Positions 43,253 through 52,295 are shown, counted from the first letter of the stretch. The stretch: DNA of 64,000 bases from CAIPAT01 sp041665605 (GCA_041665605.1 JBAYIO010000005.1:31080-95079); one strand, 5' to 3'. Numbers and translations: made by a program. Notes: a model not told the origin generated them from the letters alone.

Positions 43253-44035
43253 TCAAAATGAGATTTGTTGTTTTCTGAACTCGGCTGGTGAATAGTTTGT
43301 TGTCTCCTTGAACGCTCTTGAGAAATGATATCTGTCTAAAAATCCAGTCTCCGTGGCGATATCGTCGAGACTTTTATTAGTCAGGTGCAGCAGGATTGAT
43401 GCTTTTTCAATCCTTTTTCTGCGGGAATATTTCTGGGGGGTGATCCCGAGCTCCTTCGCGAACAACCTTATGAATCCGTTCACGGACATTCCCGCATTTT
43501 CAGCCAGTTCTTCGTTTGGCACAATTGTTGAGGTTTTTTTGTTGAGTGTATCCAGTGCCGCTTCGATTAATGGTGAACATCTTTTCAATCTTTTGAATTC
43601 GCTGTCTTTGATTTTTAGAAGCATGGAGCATACTACCGCGTGGGTTAACAAGCTCAGGTGGACAGAACTCAGTACGGCCTGGCTGGGAATAAGAGATCGA
43701 ATCATTTCTATTTGCTTTATAACAATCTCGTCGGCCGGGAAGAAATAAATTTTCGATTTGATCTGATCGAAAGGTACTCCTGCGGTGAAATGAAGAAAAA
43801 AATGATTGAATGGCAATTTAAGTTCGGTGGAGAACAACGTCTCCGGCGCGATCAGACAGAATTCTGTCGGTTCCAGCCGGTGTTCAAAATAACTGGTGCT
43901 TATAATAGCTCCAGCAGTGTTGTTCCAGTATAAACACCAGTATGAGTTGAAAATATTTTTATAGTTCCACGTAGTTATCCCATAGCGATAATCACACCGC
44001 ATGATTTTAATATCAGGATCATGACATTTATCCAT
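43253..44035 (-). CDS. AraC-family transcriptional regulator
   Basis: This 260-residue protein starts at the ATG at 44035, with AGGAG nine bases upstream. A GTG ten codons earlier is less likely. The N-terminal half is a ligand-sensing domain, not clearly a cupin. The C-terminus (about 160-255) is an AraC DNA-binding domain (NAGMSVNGFIRLFAKELGI, DDIATETGFLDRYHFSRAFK, NYSPAEFRKQ). It is divergent from the M24-like gene cluster at 44166-47348 and is its most likely regulator. Confidence 0.85.
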   Translation of the reverse strand: MDKCHDPDIKIMRCDYRYGITTWNYKNIFNSYWCLYWNNTAGAIISTSYFEHRLEPTEFCLIAPETLFSTELKLPFNHFFLHFTAGVPFDQIKSKIYFFPADEIVIKQIEMIRSLIPSQAVLSSVHLSLLTHAVVCSMLLKIKDSEFKRLKRCSPLIEAALDTLNKKTSTIVPNEELAENAGMSVNGFIRLFAKELGITPQKYSRRKRIEKASILLHLTNKSLDDIATETGFLDRYHFSRAFKETTNYSPAEFRKQQISF

Positions 44036-44165
44036 GATAAATAGGCTCCTGTTTGAAATATACACAAAAACTTACATAATATCCATTTCATTTTATATCT
44101 TTCAAGCGTATAATCTATATAGTACATAAAATTTTATGAATTAATAACAAGGTACCGGATTAATT

Positions 44166-45320
44166 ATGAATAATTCGATAAGCAAGCATGAATTCGATGG
44201 ACGAATAGCAAATACACAAAAATTAATGTCAAATGATAAATTTGATGCTATCCTGGTATTTTCCACAGAGTCCGAGCCTGCCGGGGTGCGGTATTTTGCG
44301 GATTACTGGCCGAGTTTTGAAACTACCGGGGTATTGATTCCCAGGGAAGGGGCTCCGTCATTGCTGATCGGCCCGGAAAGCATGACTTACTCAAAAGCTC
44401 ATTCCAGGCTGGAAAACATCATCCGGATGAAAGATTTCCGGGAATCGTCCCAGCCGGATTATCCGGGTTCGAAACTCGCCACCTGGCAGGATATACTGAG
44501 TCAGCACCGGATCGGCAAACTGGGTATTGCCGGATGGCACATGTTCCCTTATGCCATTATGAAGAATATTGCGGATGTCATCGGCCAGGATAATATTTCC
44601 GACGCCGATAATCTTATCCGGCAGGTTACGCTGAAAAAGAGCCCGGCGGAACAGGAATGTCTACGGCGTGCGGCTAAAATATCTGAGCTGGGATTTAAAG
44701 CGGTACTGGAGAATATCCGTCCCGGCATGACTGAAATCCAACTGGCCGGCATCGCCACAGCCGCCATGTTGGCTTCCGGCGCGGAAGCGACCGGGTATCC
44801 GATATGGTGCTGCAGCGGACCTAATTCGATTCAGGCGATCAGCCGTCCGACACATCGCAAAGTACAGACTGGAGAAATCATTCATTTCAGCGTCGGAGCC
44901 AAAGTAGATGGATACAGCGCCAGCCTGGGCCGTCCGATTGTGCTGGGCAAATGTCCGGAAGCAATAAAAAGTTTCCTGCAAGTCGGACTCGACGCTGAAA
45001 ATATGACTATCGGACTGATGAAAGCCGGGACCCCTGCTTCGGATGTAGCCAGGGAAGTTCATGGCTTTATCACCGGAAAGGGTTTCGGCCATGCCATTCT
45101 CTACGGACCGGCGCACGGTTGCGGACAGATGGAATGCGAATTCCCGTTTGTTGAAACATCTTCAACGCTGGTGCTGGAGGAGAATATGACTTTCATGGTG
45201 GATATTTTTCTGGCGGAGAAAAATATGGGATTCCGCTGGGAAGATGGAATAATCATCAGGAATGGAGCGGCGGAAGAACTTTCATCATATAAGAGACAGT
45301 TGAACATTCTGGAGATCTGA
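44166..45320 (+). CDS. M24-family creatinase/prolidase homologue lacking metal ligands
   Basis: This 384-residue protein has the pita-bread fold of M24 proteins (N-terminal creatinase-type domain about 10-145, catalytic domain about 155-380). The usual metal ligands IDLGA and GYxxDxTR read FSVGA and GYSASLGR, so both Asp residues are replaced (Ser242 and Ser253). The His of PAHGCG (317) and Glu359 of WEDG remain. This resembles metal-free creatinase-type members, so a non-peptidase amidinohydrolase or binding role is possible. It starts the four-gene cluster. Confidence 0.72.
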   Translation: MNNSISKHEFDGRIANTQKLMSNDKFDAILVFSTESEPAGVRYFADYWPSFETTGVLIPREGAPSLLIGPESMTYSKAHSRLENIIRMKDFRESSQPDYPGSKLATWQDILSQHRIGKLGIAGWHMFPYAIMKNIADVIGQDNISDADNLIRQVTLKKSPAEQECLRRAAKISELGFKAVLENIRPGMTEIQLAGIATAAMLASGAEATGYPIWCCSGPNSIQAISRPTHRKVQTGEIIHFSVGAKVDGYSASLGRPIVLGKCPEAIKSFLQVGLDAENMTIGLMKAGTPASDVAREVHGFITGKGFGHAILYGPAHGCGQMECEFPFVETSSTLVLEENMTFMVDIFLAEKNMGFRWEDGIIIRNGAAEELSSYKRQLNILEI

Positions 45321-45322
45321 AG

Positions 45323-46114
45323 ATGATCATTGACATTCATGGACATCTTGGCAATATCAATCAGGCGCCGTTCTGGGCGGCAGATGCGAAAAAGCTGGAG
45401 GTATACTGCGACGAGGCCGGCGTTGATCTGCTTTGCCTGTCCTCGTCAAAGTCTTTGATGTATGATACCAGTGAAGGCAATGCTGAACTGGATGCGGCAT
45501 TAAAGCAGTCCCGAAAACTGCTTGGCTATGTCGTGGTAAATCCGGTATTTCCGGAAACTGCTCAGGAATTGCATCTGCTGGAAGAGAATCCGAAGTTTTG
45601 CGGGGTAAAAATCCATCCGGACTATCACGGTTATGATCTTGCTTCGCCGTCGATAATAAAATTTCTTGACGGGATTGCAGATAAAGTAAAACTGATGCTG
45701 GTCCATGTCTCATGCATGCCAGGAACCGGTTTTGCCGATGCGGTCAGAGCGGCAAACTTCGCCAGGCGTCATCCGGAAACAAATTTTGTATTGGCGCACA
45801 TGGCAGGAATCTACCAGAACGGGCACTATCCCTATTTCCCGAACCTTCAGGGCTGCGAAGAAGTTGCCGCGATGAAGCTGGAGAATGTCTATATTGATAC
45901 AGCGCACTACCTGATGTATGTCTATCCCGGGGTAATGGCAAGAATGGTCGAACTGGCCGGAGCCGGCCATATCGTTTTCGGAACTGATGTTCCGCTGCAA
46001 GGACCGATGCAGATGAAATTTGCGATTGAAACCATTCAAGCTTTAAATATATCCAATTCCGATAAGGAAAAAATACTATGCGGCAATGCAAAAAAAATAC
46101 TGAGTCTGAAATGA
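45323..46114 (+). CDS. Amidohydrolase-family metal-dependent hydrolase
   Basis: This 263-residue TIM-barrel protein has DIHGHLG at the N-terminus (His6 and His8), LVHVSCMPGTG, VLAHMAGIYQNGH and FGTDVPL with the catalytic Asp. It belongs to the Amidohydro_2 (PF04909)-type group, which includes decarboxylases and lactonases. It starts two bases after the M24-like gene's stop, and its stop overlaps the next gene's start. The substrate is unknown. Confidence 0.78.
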   Translation: MIIDIHGHLGNINQAPFWAADAKKLEVYCDEAGVDLLCLSSSKSLMYDTSEGNAELDAALKQSRKLLGYVVVNPVFPETAQELHLLEENPKFCGVKIHPDYHGYDLASPSIIKFLDGIADKVKLMLVHVSCMPGTGFADAVRAANFARRHPETNFVLAHMAGIYQNGHYPYFPNLQGCEEVAAMKLENVYIDTAHYLMYVYPGVMARMVELAGAGHIVFGTDVPLQGPMQMKFAIETIQALNISNSDKEKILCGNAKKILSLK

Positions 46115-46485
46115 ATCATCAGGAAGGTCATAAGACTTGGATAGTTCCTGACGGCTGGCTGCCGCCGGCCGGGGGCAGCGGCGATATGATTAATCACGAA
46201 TCTCTGATGATTTTGAATACCGGCAGCAAAAAAGCGCAAATAACCATTGATATCTATTTCGATGACCGGGAACCGGTTCGTGATTTGCCGTTAACGGTCG
46301 AAGCGGAAAGAATCAGGGCAATACGTCTGGATTTGCCGGATGAACTTGGCTTTGAACTGCCGCGGACTACTCAGTATGCGTTGAGAGTAAAAAGTGATGT
46401 CAAAATCATTGTCCAGTACGGGCGCATGGATGTACGCCAGCCCAATCTGGCGTATTATGGAACTATGGCTTATCCGATACAATAA
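46111..46485 (+). CDS. Sensory-rhodopsin-transducer-like (ASRT) ligand-binding protein
   Basis: This 124-residue protein starts at ATG 46111, which overlaps the upstream stop as ATGA. A longer in-frame start at 46078 is less likely. WIVPDGWLPPAGG, NHESLMILNTG, YFDDREPV and KIIVQYGRMDVRQ match the Anabaena sensory rhodopsin transducer family, a small beta-sandwich family. No rhodopsin gene is present. In most bacteria these proteins stand beside sugar or peptide catabolic genes and are thought to bind small molecules. Confidence 0.72.
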   Translation: MNHQEGHKTWIVPDGWLPPAGGSGDMINHESLMILNTGSKKAQITIDIYFDDREPVRDLPLTVEAERIRAIRLDLPDELGFELPRTTQYALRVKSDVKIIVQYGRMDVRQPNLAYYGTMAYPIQ

Positions 46486-46508
46486 ACATATAAAAAGCAA
46501 GAATCAAC

Positions 46509-47348
46509 ATGAAATTAAGAGACAAATTCTGGTTATGGGGGCAAAGCGCGGGCAGCCATCACTTCCATCAGGACAAAAACATGCCTAATGGCAATGTATA
46601 TGACTTGCCTGGTACTAACGTGATGGAATCGGCGGAGGGCGGTAAATTCTTCGGGATTCCGAATTGCTGCCGGGTGGTGATGAGTTCAGGTCCGGTACCG
46701 CCGTTCGATGCGGAATCGGAAAAACTCAAAGACTTCAAGCAGGTCGTCTGGTCGGCAGTCGGAGCTGGCGGCGTGGCCCGCAACAGCGACGATAAAAGTG
46801 ACATTGACGAAGTGATCCGGCAGGCCGGGAAATATCCGAATATTACCGGAGCCGTCCTTGATGACTTCTTTAAGTCCGTGGAAGGCTTCAATATCGGCGA
46901 CTCAGTCGCCAGGCATACGGTCGGCAGTATCGCTTCCATTCGGGACAAACTGCATAACTTTCCTGGACGGAAACTCGATTTGTGGATGGTATGGTACTCC
47001 TATCAATTGGATTTTAAAGTCGCGGATTACATTTCATTATGCGATGTAATTACATTGTGGACGTGGAAAGGATCGGATCTGGCGATTCTTGATGAAAATA
47101 TCAGGCGGTTTATAATTAAGACTCCCGGCAAGCGGCGTCTGGCCGGTTGTTATATGTGGAACTACGGCGAGTCCAGGCCTCTGACGAATAAACAAATGCA
47201 GGATCAGCTTGATTGTTATTATCGCTGGATTAAAGGAGGCGACATTGAAGGTATTGTGCTGTGTTCCAATTGCATCGCCGATATCGGATTGGAAGCTGTG
47301 GATATCACACGGCGCTGGCTCGACACCGTCGGGGATGATGAGATATAG
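46509..47348 (+). CDS. Hypothetical protein, TIM-barrel-like
   Basis: This 279-residue cytoplasmic protein was not recognised. The pattern WLWGQSAGSHH near the start, NITGAVLDDFFKS, KLDLWMVWYSYQL and VITLWTWKGSDLAILDENI suggests a TIM barrel resembling glycoside hydrolases. It is the last gene of the cluster led by the M24-like protein. The ribosome-binding site is weak. It could be an enzyme for the product of its neighbours, but this is a guess. Confidence 0.5.
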   Translation: MKLRDKFWLWGQSAGSHHFHQDKNMPNGNVYDLPGTNVMESAEGGKFFGIPNCCRVVMSSGPVPPFDAESEKLKDFKQVVWSAVGAGGVARNSDDKSDIDEVIRQAGKYPNITGAVLDDFFKSVEGFNIGDSVARHTVGSIASIRDKLHNFPGRKLDLWMVWYSYQLDFKVADYISLCDVITLWTWKGSDLAILDENIRRFIIKTPGKRRLAGCYMWNYGESRPLTNKQMQDQLDCYYRWIKGGDIEGIVLCSNCIADIGLEAVDITRRWLDTVGDDEI

Positions 47349-47489
47349 AGTAGTCGCCCTTGACGCAAGTGAAAAAAGAGACTGCGGATTAATGCCTGAA
47401 CCAGATAACCTAGATAACAAGCACCGAAGAATCACAAAATAGTTCGCGATGTCCTCCCCTCAATCTAAAAAACATTACGTGCAGCAATT

Positions 47490-47518
47490 TTGCTTGCAAA
47501 TATCTTGCAAAGTATAAT
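47490..47518 (+). promoter_or_regulatory. Possible promoter with overlapping CTTGCAAA repeats
   Basis: TTGCTT (47490-47495), 17 bases and TATAAT (47513-47518) could be a promoter. It overlaps two direct copies of CTTGCAAA (from 47493 and 47504, 11 bp apart). It lies in the 305-base gap 47349-47653, which has no clear gene and turns AT-rich at about 47450. Confidence 0.35.
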
Positions 47519-47618
47519 CTTATTAAGCTCACTATGCGGATATTTTGATCCGTCATAAAGAGGCATTGCATAAATTTAAATATTTATCAATAAAATTAAA
47601 TAAAATTGTATAAAAAAG

Positions 47619-47647
47619 TTGACAAATGTTTTTTGAAGTACTATAGT
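47619..47647 (+). promoter_or_regulatory. Promoter of the second GntR/LacI-type regulator, predicts a leaderless mRNA
   Basis: TTGACA (47619-47624), a 17-base spacer and TATAGT (47642-47647) form a strong promoter. The ATG at 47654 follows after six bases with no ribosome-binding site. Transcription should start at or very near the ATG. Confidence 0.65.
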
Positions 47648-47653
47648 ATTTAT

Positions 47654-48832
47654 ATGATAACATTATTAGAACCAATTAATAAACGAAGTCAGGCTGTTAT
47701 GGAACGACAGCGAGTGGCGGATATTTTGCAAAAAGCAATCCTGAACGGCACTTATCAGACAGGTATGGCGTTGCCTACAGAAACAGAGATGATGAAAGTT
47801 TACGGATTGAGTAGACACAATGTTCGTATGGCATTCGAGGTTTTACTGAAAGATAAGCTCATTAAAAGAACTCCGGGACGAGGTACAGTTGTTGCTGGTG
47901 CAATAGAGAATTCAAAATCTACAATGATAAGCTATGTACTGCAAAGTCCTCAGGACTGGCTGTGCGCCGGAGTAATGCAGGGATGTAATGATTTTTTTAG
48001 TGGCTCTGATTACCGTTTTGAGTTTGTACAATGTGGTGATTTGGCGGATGAATTTGATTCTTGCATTGATCGTCTCATAAATATGCCGCCAGCTGGCGCT
48101 GTAATAATGCCCTTGCCGTGGCACGACAATAATGAATGGGTTTTTAAATTAAAACAGGCGGGAATACCGTTTGTAACAGTTGACTCCTATCCCTTTGGCT
48201 GTAATTGTAGTTCGGTGGAAATGGACAATCGACTTGGCGGTTATCTGGCAGGCAAGCATTTTATAGAACAAGGTTACAAGAACCTGTTTTGGGTTGGATA
48301 TGAGCAGGCAAGCAGCACTTATCGACTTCGCTTTGAGGGTTTTATGGATGCGGTCAAAGAATCGATTGAAAAAGTGAAAGTATGTATGCCGTTGCACTAT
48401 AAATTAACGGCTAAAGCAGAGCGGGAGCATCTTCGTCCCTGGGAAGCATGTCAGGTTTTTTGGCGCGAAATGGTTACGCGATTGGATAAATCAATGTTTC
48501 CAGCAGGTGTATTTGCCGGTAGTGATATAGAAGCCTATGGAGTAATGCAGGCTTGTAAAGAGTTGGGTTTTGATATAGGCAAAACGGTTGGCGTAATAGG
48601 ATTTGATGATCGTGATTTGGCGGTTATGGGTTCACCATTGCTTTCCTGCGTTCGTCAATCACCTGAAAAGATGGGGGCTGCCGCCGCCCAACTATTAAAA
48701 ATACTAATTGAAGATAATGATTCAAAATGCCAGCATATTATGCTAAAAACAGAATTGATTTTAAGAGAATCAAGTATATTGAAACTAAAACCCCAAGGAG
48801 AAAAGATTAAAGGAGATATATTGCAAAATTAA
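47654..48832 (+). CDS. GntR/LacI-type transcriptional regulator, probably leaderless
   Basis: This 392-residue protein starts at ATG 47654, by promoter placement. The winged helix is at about 16-80 (VADILQKAILNGTYQTGMAL, PTETEMMKVYGLSRHNVRMA, RTPGRGTVVAG). The effector domain from about 90 is a LacI/periplasmic-binding fold (GGYLAGKHFIEQGYKNLFWV, PAGVFAGSDIEAYGVMQ, GVIGFDDRDLAVMG). It has the same architecture as the regulator at 12790-13884. It heads an AT-rich island. A pseudopilin and a secreted hydrolase-like gene follow, which it probably controls. Confidence 0.85.
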   Translation: MITLLEPINKRSQAVMERQRVADILQKAILNGTYQTGMALPTETEMMKVYGLSRHNVRMAFEVLLKDKLIKRTPGRGTVVAGAIENSKSTMISYVLQSPQDWLCAGVMQGCNDFFSGSDYRFEFVQCGDLADEFDSCIDRLINMPPAGAVIMPLPWHDNNEWVFKLKQAGIPFVTVDSYPFGCNCSSVEMDNRLGGYLAGKHFIEQGYKNLFWVGYEQASSTYRLRFEGFMDAVKESIEKVKVCMPLHYKLTAKAEREHLRPWEACQVFWREMVTRLDKSMFPAGVFAGSDIEAYGVMQACKELGFDIGKTVGVIGFDDRDLAVMGSPLLSCVRQSPEKMGAAAAQLLKILIEDNDSKCQHIMLKTELILRESSILKLKPQGEKIKGDILQN

Positions 48833-48857
48833 CAAGTTTAACAAGTTTAACAAGTTT
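48831..48857 (+). repeat. Three exact tandem copies of a 9-bp unit
   Basis: AACAAGTTT is repeated at 48831, 48840 and 48849, and a partial copy follows. The array begins within the regulator's stop codon and ends 21 bases before the pseudopilin ATG. It fills the space between the two genes and may change their coupling. Confidence 0.75.
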
Positions 48858-48878
48858 AACAAAGGGAAAAAATTTAAA

Positions 48879-49544
48879 ATGAAAACAAAAAGAATTTTTA
48901 CACTTATTGAGCTCCTAATAGTAATCGCTATTATTGCAATTCTAGCTGGAATGTTACTGCCAGCTTTGAATAAAGCACGTGACAAAGCAAAAGCAATTTC
49001 TTGCATAAATAATTTAAAGCAACTTGGATTGACTAATTTTGTTTATGCAGGTGATTATAATGATTTCTTTGTAGGATACGATACCGGTCCTTCAAGTTAT
49101 GATTCTTATTGGCACCGCTACACTGGACCTGATAATTATCATAATTTGGGAAGATTGTTCAGAGAAAATTATATTAAGAACCCTGCCATAATTTGTTGTC
49201 CGTCAGCACTTTACCCTGCCTGCCAATATAAACCGGCTGACTGGAAAAGAGCAACAGGTCCAGCAGCCATTGTGAGAGGCTACTATTATCATGGACGAAA
49301 CGGCTGGGCGACTGGTACTGATAGAGACAAAGATGTTCGTTATAATAGAGTTAAAAACCTTGCTGGTAAAGCCGTTATTTTTGACCCTCCTTTTAATAGT
49401 ATATTAGCAAATCATATAATAACGTTTAACGTATTTTATGGAGATGGTTCTGCTCATGCGGTAAAATGTTCCGGATGGTCAGCAATTGGTGATGCGTCAC
49501 AAACAGGTTTTGATAAAATAATGAAGTACATGGACACTCATTAA
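48879..49544 (+). CDS. H-X9-DG pseudopilin (type II secretion/type IV pilin-like)
   Basis: This 221-residue protein has a short basic leader MKTKRI and then FTLIELLIVIAIIAILAGML, the prepilin cleavage and transmembrane segment with Glu at +5. Near the C-terminus HIITFNVFYGDG is the H-X9-DG motif. Codon use and base composition are AT-rich, like its neighbours. It lies between a GntR/LacI-type regulator and a secreted GH123/DUF4091-like protein, as the other pseudopilin (10839-11573) lies beside a regulator-controlled glycosidase locus. Confidence 0.88.
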   Translation: MKTKRIFTLIELLIVIAIIAILAGMLLPALNKARDKAKAISCINNLKQLGLTNFVYAGDYNDFFVGYDTGPSSYDSYWHRYTGPDNYHNLGRLFRENYIKNPAIICCPSALYPACQYKPADWKRATGPAAIVRGYYYHGRNGWATGTDRDKDVRYNRVKNLAGKAVIFDPPFNSILANHIITFNVFYGDGSAHAVKCSGWSAIGDASQTGFDKIMKYMDTH

Positions 49545-49823
49545 TTACAAAGTGTATTATAAGAGCTATGAAGATTAGCTTACTGCAAGTATTCTATATG
49601 TTGCTTAACATGCATTTTATATATTTAAACTATAATTTCTTCGCAAACTAGTGCCTGAACGAAAGCTATGAAATGCCTTGATTTTAAAGAGGTTATCAAT
49701 GAACTTTGGGAGTGAAGATTTTTCAGTCCAAGTCATTTCTCTCTTAAAAAAGCAAAATTCATTCAATAAATGTACGGCATATTGAAGCAATTCAATAAAT
49801 TTCTAAAATATTCGGGTCGACAG

Positions 49824-49872
49824 TTGAACGTTAACTCATTTTGAATAATAGAGTTAATGAGTTTTCGTTCAA
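49824..49872. promoter_or_regulatory. 17-bp inverted repeat in the gap before the GH123-like gene
   Basis: The arms 49824-49840 and 49856-49872 match at 15 of 17 positions: TTGAACG and AACTCATT are mirrored by AATGAGTT and CGTTCAA around a 15-base loop. It lies 43 bases before the ATG at 49915. The 370-base gap (49545-49914) otherwise holds only a possible 28-codon frame at 49699-49785 with AAAGAGG upstream. The repeat could be an operator or a leader hairpin. Confidence 0.45.
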
Positions 49873-49914
49873 GCACAAGCTAAAGAAAACTATAATATAA
49901 TAATGGAGTAAATT

Positions 49915-52071
49915 ATGAAGCTAAAATTATTAATATTGATATTAATTTCATTCGTTTATACAGTTCAGAGTAAAGAGATTTTTAAAAGTAATTTTTTGAA
50001 TGATGACAATCTGAAGCAGTGGAAAATTATGAAATATACCAAAGGCGAAAAAACAGGCGAGGCGATGCCGGGACGCATGGTCAACAAACAGCGTCCAATG
50101 ATCTTACTGTCTCCTGATAATAAGAGTTGGGGATTTGTTGAAAAAACTTTTTCAGGAACCGAATTACCTAAAGGAGAAAAAATAAGACTGACTGTTTATT
50201 TACAAACTAATAATTGTAAAAATGTAGATTTAATAATCTCAGACGGTGTAAGTTGGGGAGGAGATGTTAAACGATATAGCAAAAGACATCCAAAGGAAAA
50301 TTTTGCATGGGAAAAAGTCGTGGCAATATTTGACCGTTCGGATACAAACAATTTAATCAGTGTTGCAATTGGGCTGGATTATAGGACAGAAGGCACCTGG
50401 GTAGCAATTGACACAGTAGTAGTAGAATGCGCTGATAAATTTACCGAGAATACAGAAAAAGACTCTTTGCCAGATTACAAAGTATGGCTCGAATCAAAAA
50501 AAATAGCAACATGGGTTTTGCCGAAAATTAATAAATGCTCTGAGGATTTAAAAACATATTTCGGTGCGGACGAAAATGCTATGAAAGCTTTTAATGGGGA
50601 GTTGCAGAACCTTAATAGAATAAAAAGCATAATTCAAAATGAAGAGTATATTTGCGCACAAGAGACAAAATATGTATTTAGTTCTGAACAATTAGGTTTT
50701 TTATGGAAAATATGTAACAGTTTAACATTTTTTAATGAGAATACTATTCTTACACCGGAAAACCAGACCATATATGAAATGAATGCTGCTCAGAACGCAC
50801 AAGAGATGTGTATTATTATGTTGCGTAATAATTTCGATTCGATAAATCGTTTTAAAGTTAGTTTAAGTGGTAATATTGCTAAAAATACCAAATTATATAG
50901 TATGGAATATATTGATAAATCCCCAGACTGTATCCGTCCAATGACTAATGACAGTTTTATTACTTTAGGAAAGAGACAAACAGGTGGAATATTGATAATT
51001 TGTTCAACTCGCAATATTAATGCTGGAGAATATAAAGGAGTCGTCACTATAACGCCGTTTAATTCAGAACTAGCGGTGCAAGAAAAAAAAATTAAGCTAA
51101 AGGTTTATCCCGTTAAATTGCCGGATGAAATGCCAATTAACATCTTTCATTGGGATTATAATATAGCGTTAAAACCAGCATGGTTGGATTTTTTACTTGC
51201 GGGTAGAGTTAATACATTTCATATATCTAATTTGCCAGAACCTAAGGCACCGTATGATTTTTCCGCATTGAAAAAAGCAGTTACAAATATTCAAAATCAA
51301 AATAGAGGGCATCAATTCACATTAATTCTAGAATCATGGTTTGTTCGTGAAAGAGGCGGTTGGAAAAATGAATATATCCCATGGCTGAATGCATTGACTG
51401 TTGTTATGGCAGAGCTAGGATTGAAATATGATAATTGGTATCTCGAAGTATATGATGAAACTCTTTCTCCTGAATTTTTAACTACTGCAAAAGCAATTAA
51501 AAAAATAAATCCTAAAATTAGGATATTTTCAGATTGTATTGTTAAAGATAGTAATGTAATAGATAATTTTACTCCATATGTGGATATGTGGAGTCCTTAT
51601 GTTAAGCATTTGCCACCTGAAACAAATGAGTATGTAAAGTCACTTGAAAGAATGCAGGCAAGTAAACTGCCTCTATGGACATATAATTGTGATTCCCAAC
51701 CATCGCAAGAATTATCCTTGTATCGCATTCAGCCTTGGATCGCACGAATGCATAATTTGGATGGGTGTGCATATTGGACAGCAAAAAGCTGTGAAGAGCG
51801 TCCGGCTGGTAAATTTAATTACGGGATGACATATACGGATGACAATGGGAACCCATTGGCGAGTCGCCGATGGGAAGAGTGGAAAAGTGGTTTGGAGGAT
51901 TATCTTTTACTTTATGTTGCGGATCAGAAAGCAACAAAGATTGGTGATAAAGAACTCAAGCAAAAAGTTAAATTAGCAATTTCAGAAACGATTGCTAATC
52001 GTAGTTCCCCAAAACTTGGATTGGTAATTAATAAATGGAAAGAAATCTTACTTGATAGTTTAAGTAAATAA
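49915..52071 (+). CDS. Secreted GH123/DUF4091-like protein
   Basis: This 718-residue protein has a signal peptide (MKLKLLILILISFVYTVQS). Residues of about 20-175 look like a carbohydrate-binding beta-sandwich. From about 400 a TIM-barrel-like region follows, with IFHWDYN, WYLEVYDETLS (candidate acid residues Glu and Asp) and VDMWSPYVKHLP. A C-terminal segment RRWEEWKSGLEDYLLLYV is characteristic of DUF4091/GH123-type proteins. These include beta-N-acetylgalactosaminidases, but the activity here is unknown. GGAG precedes the ATG. The composition is AT-rich, suggesting recent acquisition with the two genes upstream. Confidence 0.7.
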   Translation: MKLKLLILILISFVYTVQSKEIFKSNFLNDDNLKQWKIMKYTKGEKTGEAMPGRMVNKQRPMILLSPDNKSWGFVEKTFSGTELPKGEKIRLTVYLQTNNCKNVDLIISDGVSWGGDVKRYSKRHPKENFAWEKVVAIFDRSDTNNLISVAIGLDYRTEGTWVAIDTVVVECADKFTENTEKDSLPDYKVWLESKKIATWVLPKINKCSEDLKTYFGADENAMKAFNGELQNLNRIKSIIQNEEYICAQETKYVFSSEQLGFLWKICNSLTFFNENTILTPENQTIYEMNAAQNAQEMCIIMLRNNFDSINRFKVSLSGNIAKNTKLYSMEYIDKSPDCIRPMTNDSFITLGKRQTGGILIICSTRNINAGEYKGVVTITPFNSELAVQEKKIKLKVYPVKLPDEMPINIFHWDYNIALKPAWLDFLLAGRVNTFHISNLPEPKAPYDFSALKKAVTNIQNQNRGHQFTLILESWFVRERGGWKNEYIPWLNALTVVMAELGLKYDNWYLEVYDETLSPEFLTTAKAIKKINPKIRIFSDCIVKDSNVIDNFTPYVDMWSPYVKHLPPETNEYVKSLERMQASKLPLWTYNCDSQPSQELSLYRIQPWIARMHNLDGCAYWTAKSCEERPAGKFNYGMTYTDDNGNPLASRRWEEWKSGLEDYLLLYVADQKATKIGDKELKQKVKLAISETIANRSSPKLGLVINKWKEILLDSLSK

Positions 52072-52295
52072 CGTCGTACTCAAGTTTGTCAGCGCCGATT
52101 GAAAATTGCGCTTATCCTCGAAAGCTGGACAACTTGCATAAGTGTAAAAGACTCTTAATTTAAAACTAAAAATAAGGAGCTAAGTTGGTTTTCAATTGAG
52201 CTTCAGCGCAGATGCATCACTCAGGATTTTAAATATAATTTGCATGTATAATATAATTAGTATCTGAGACATATAATCAATATTGGAGATATAAA

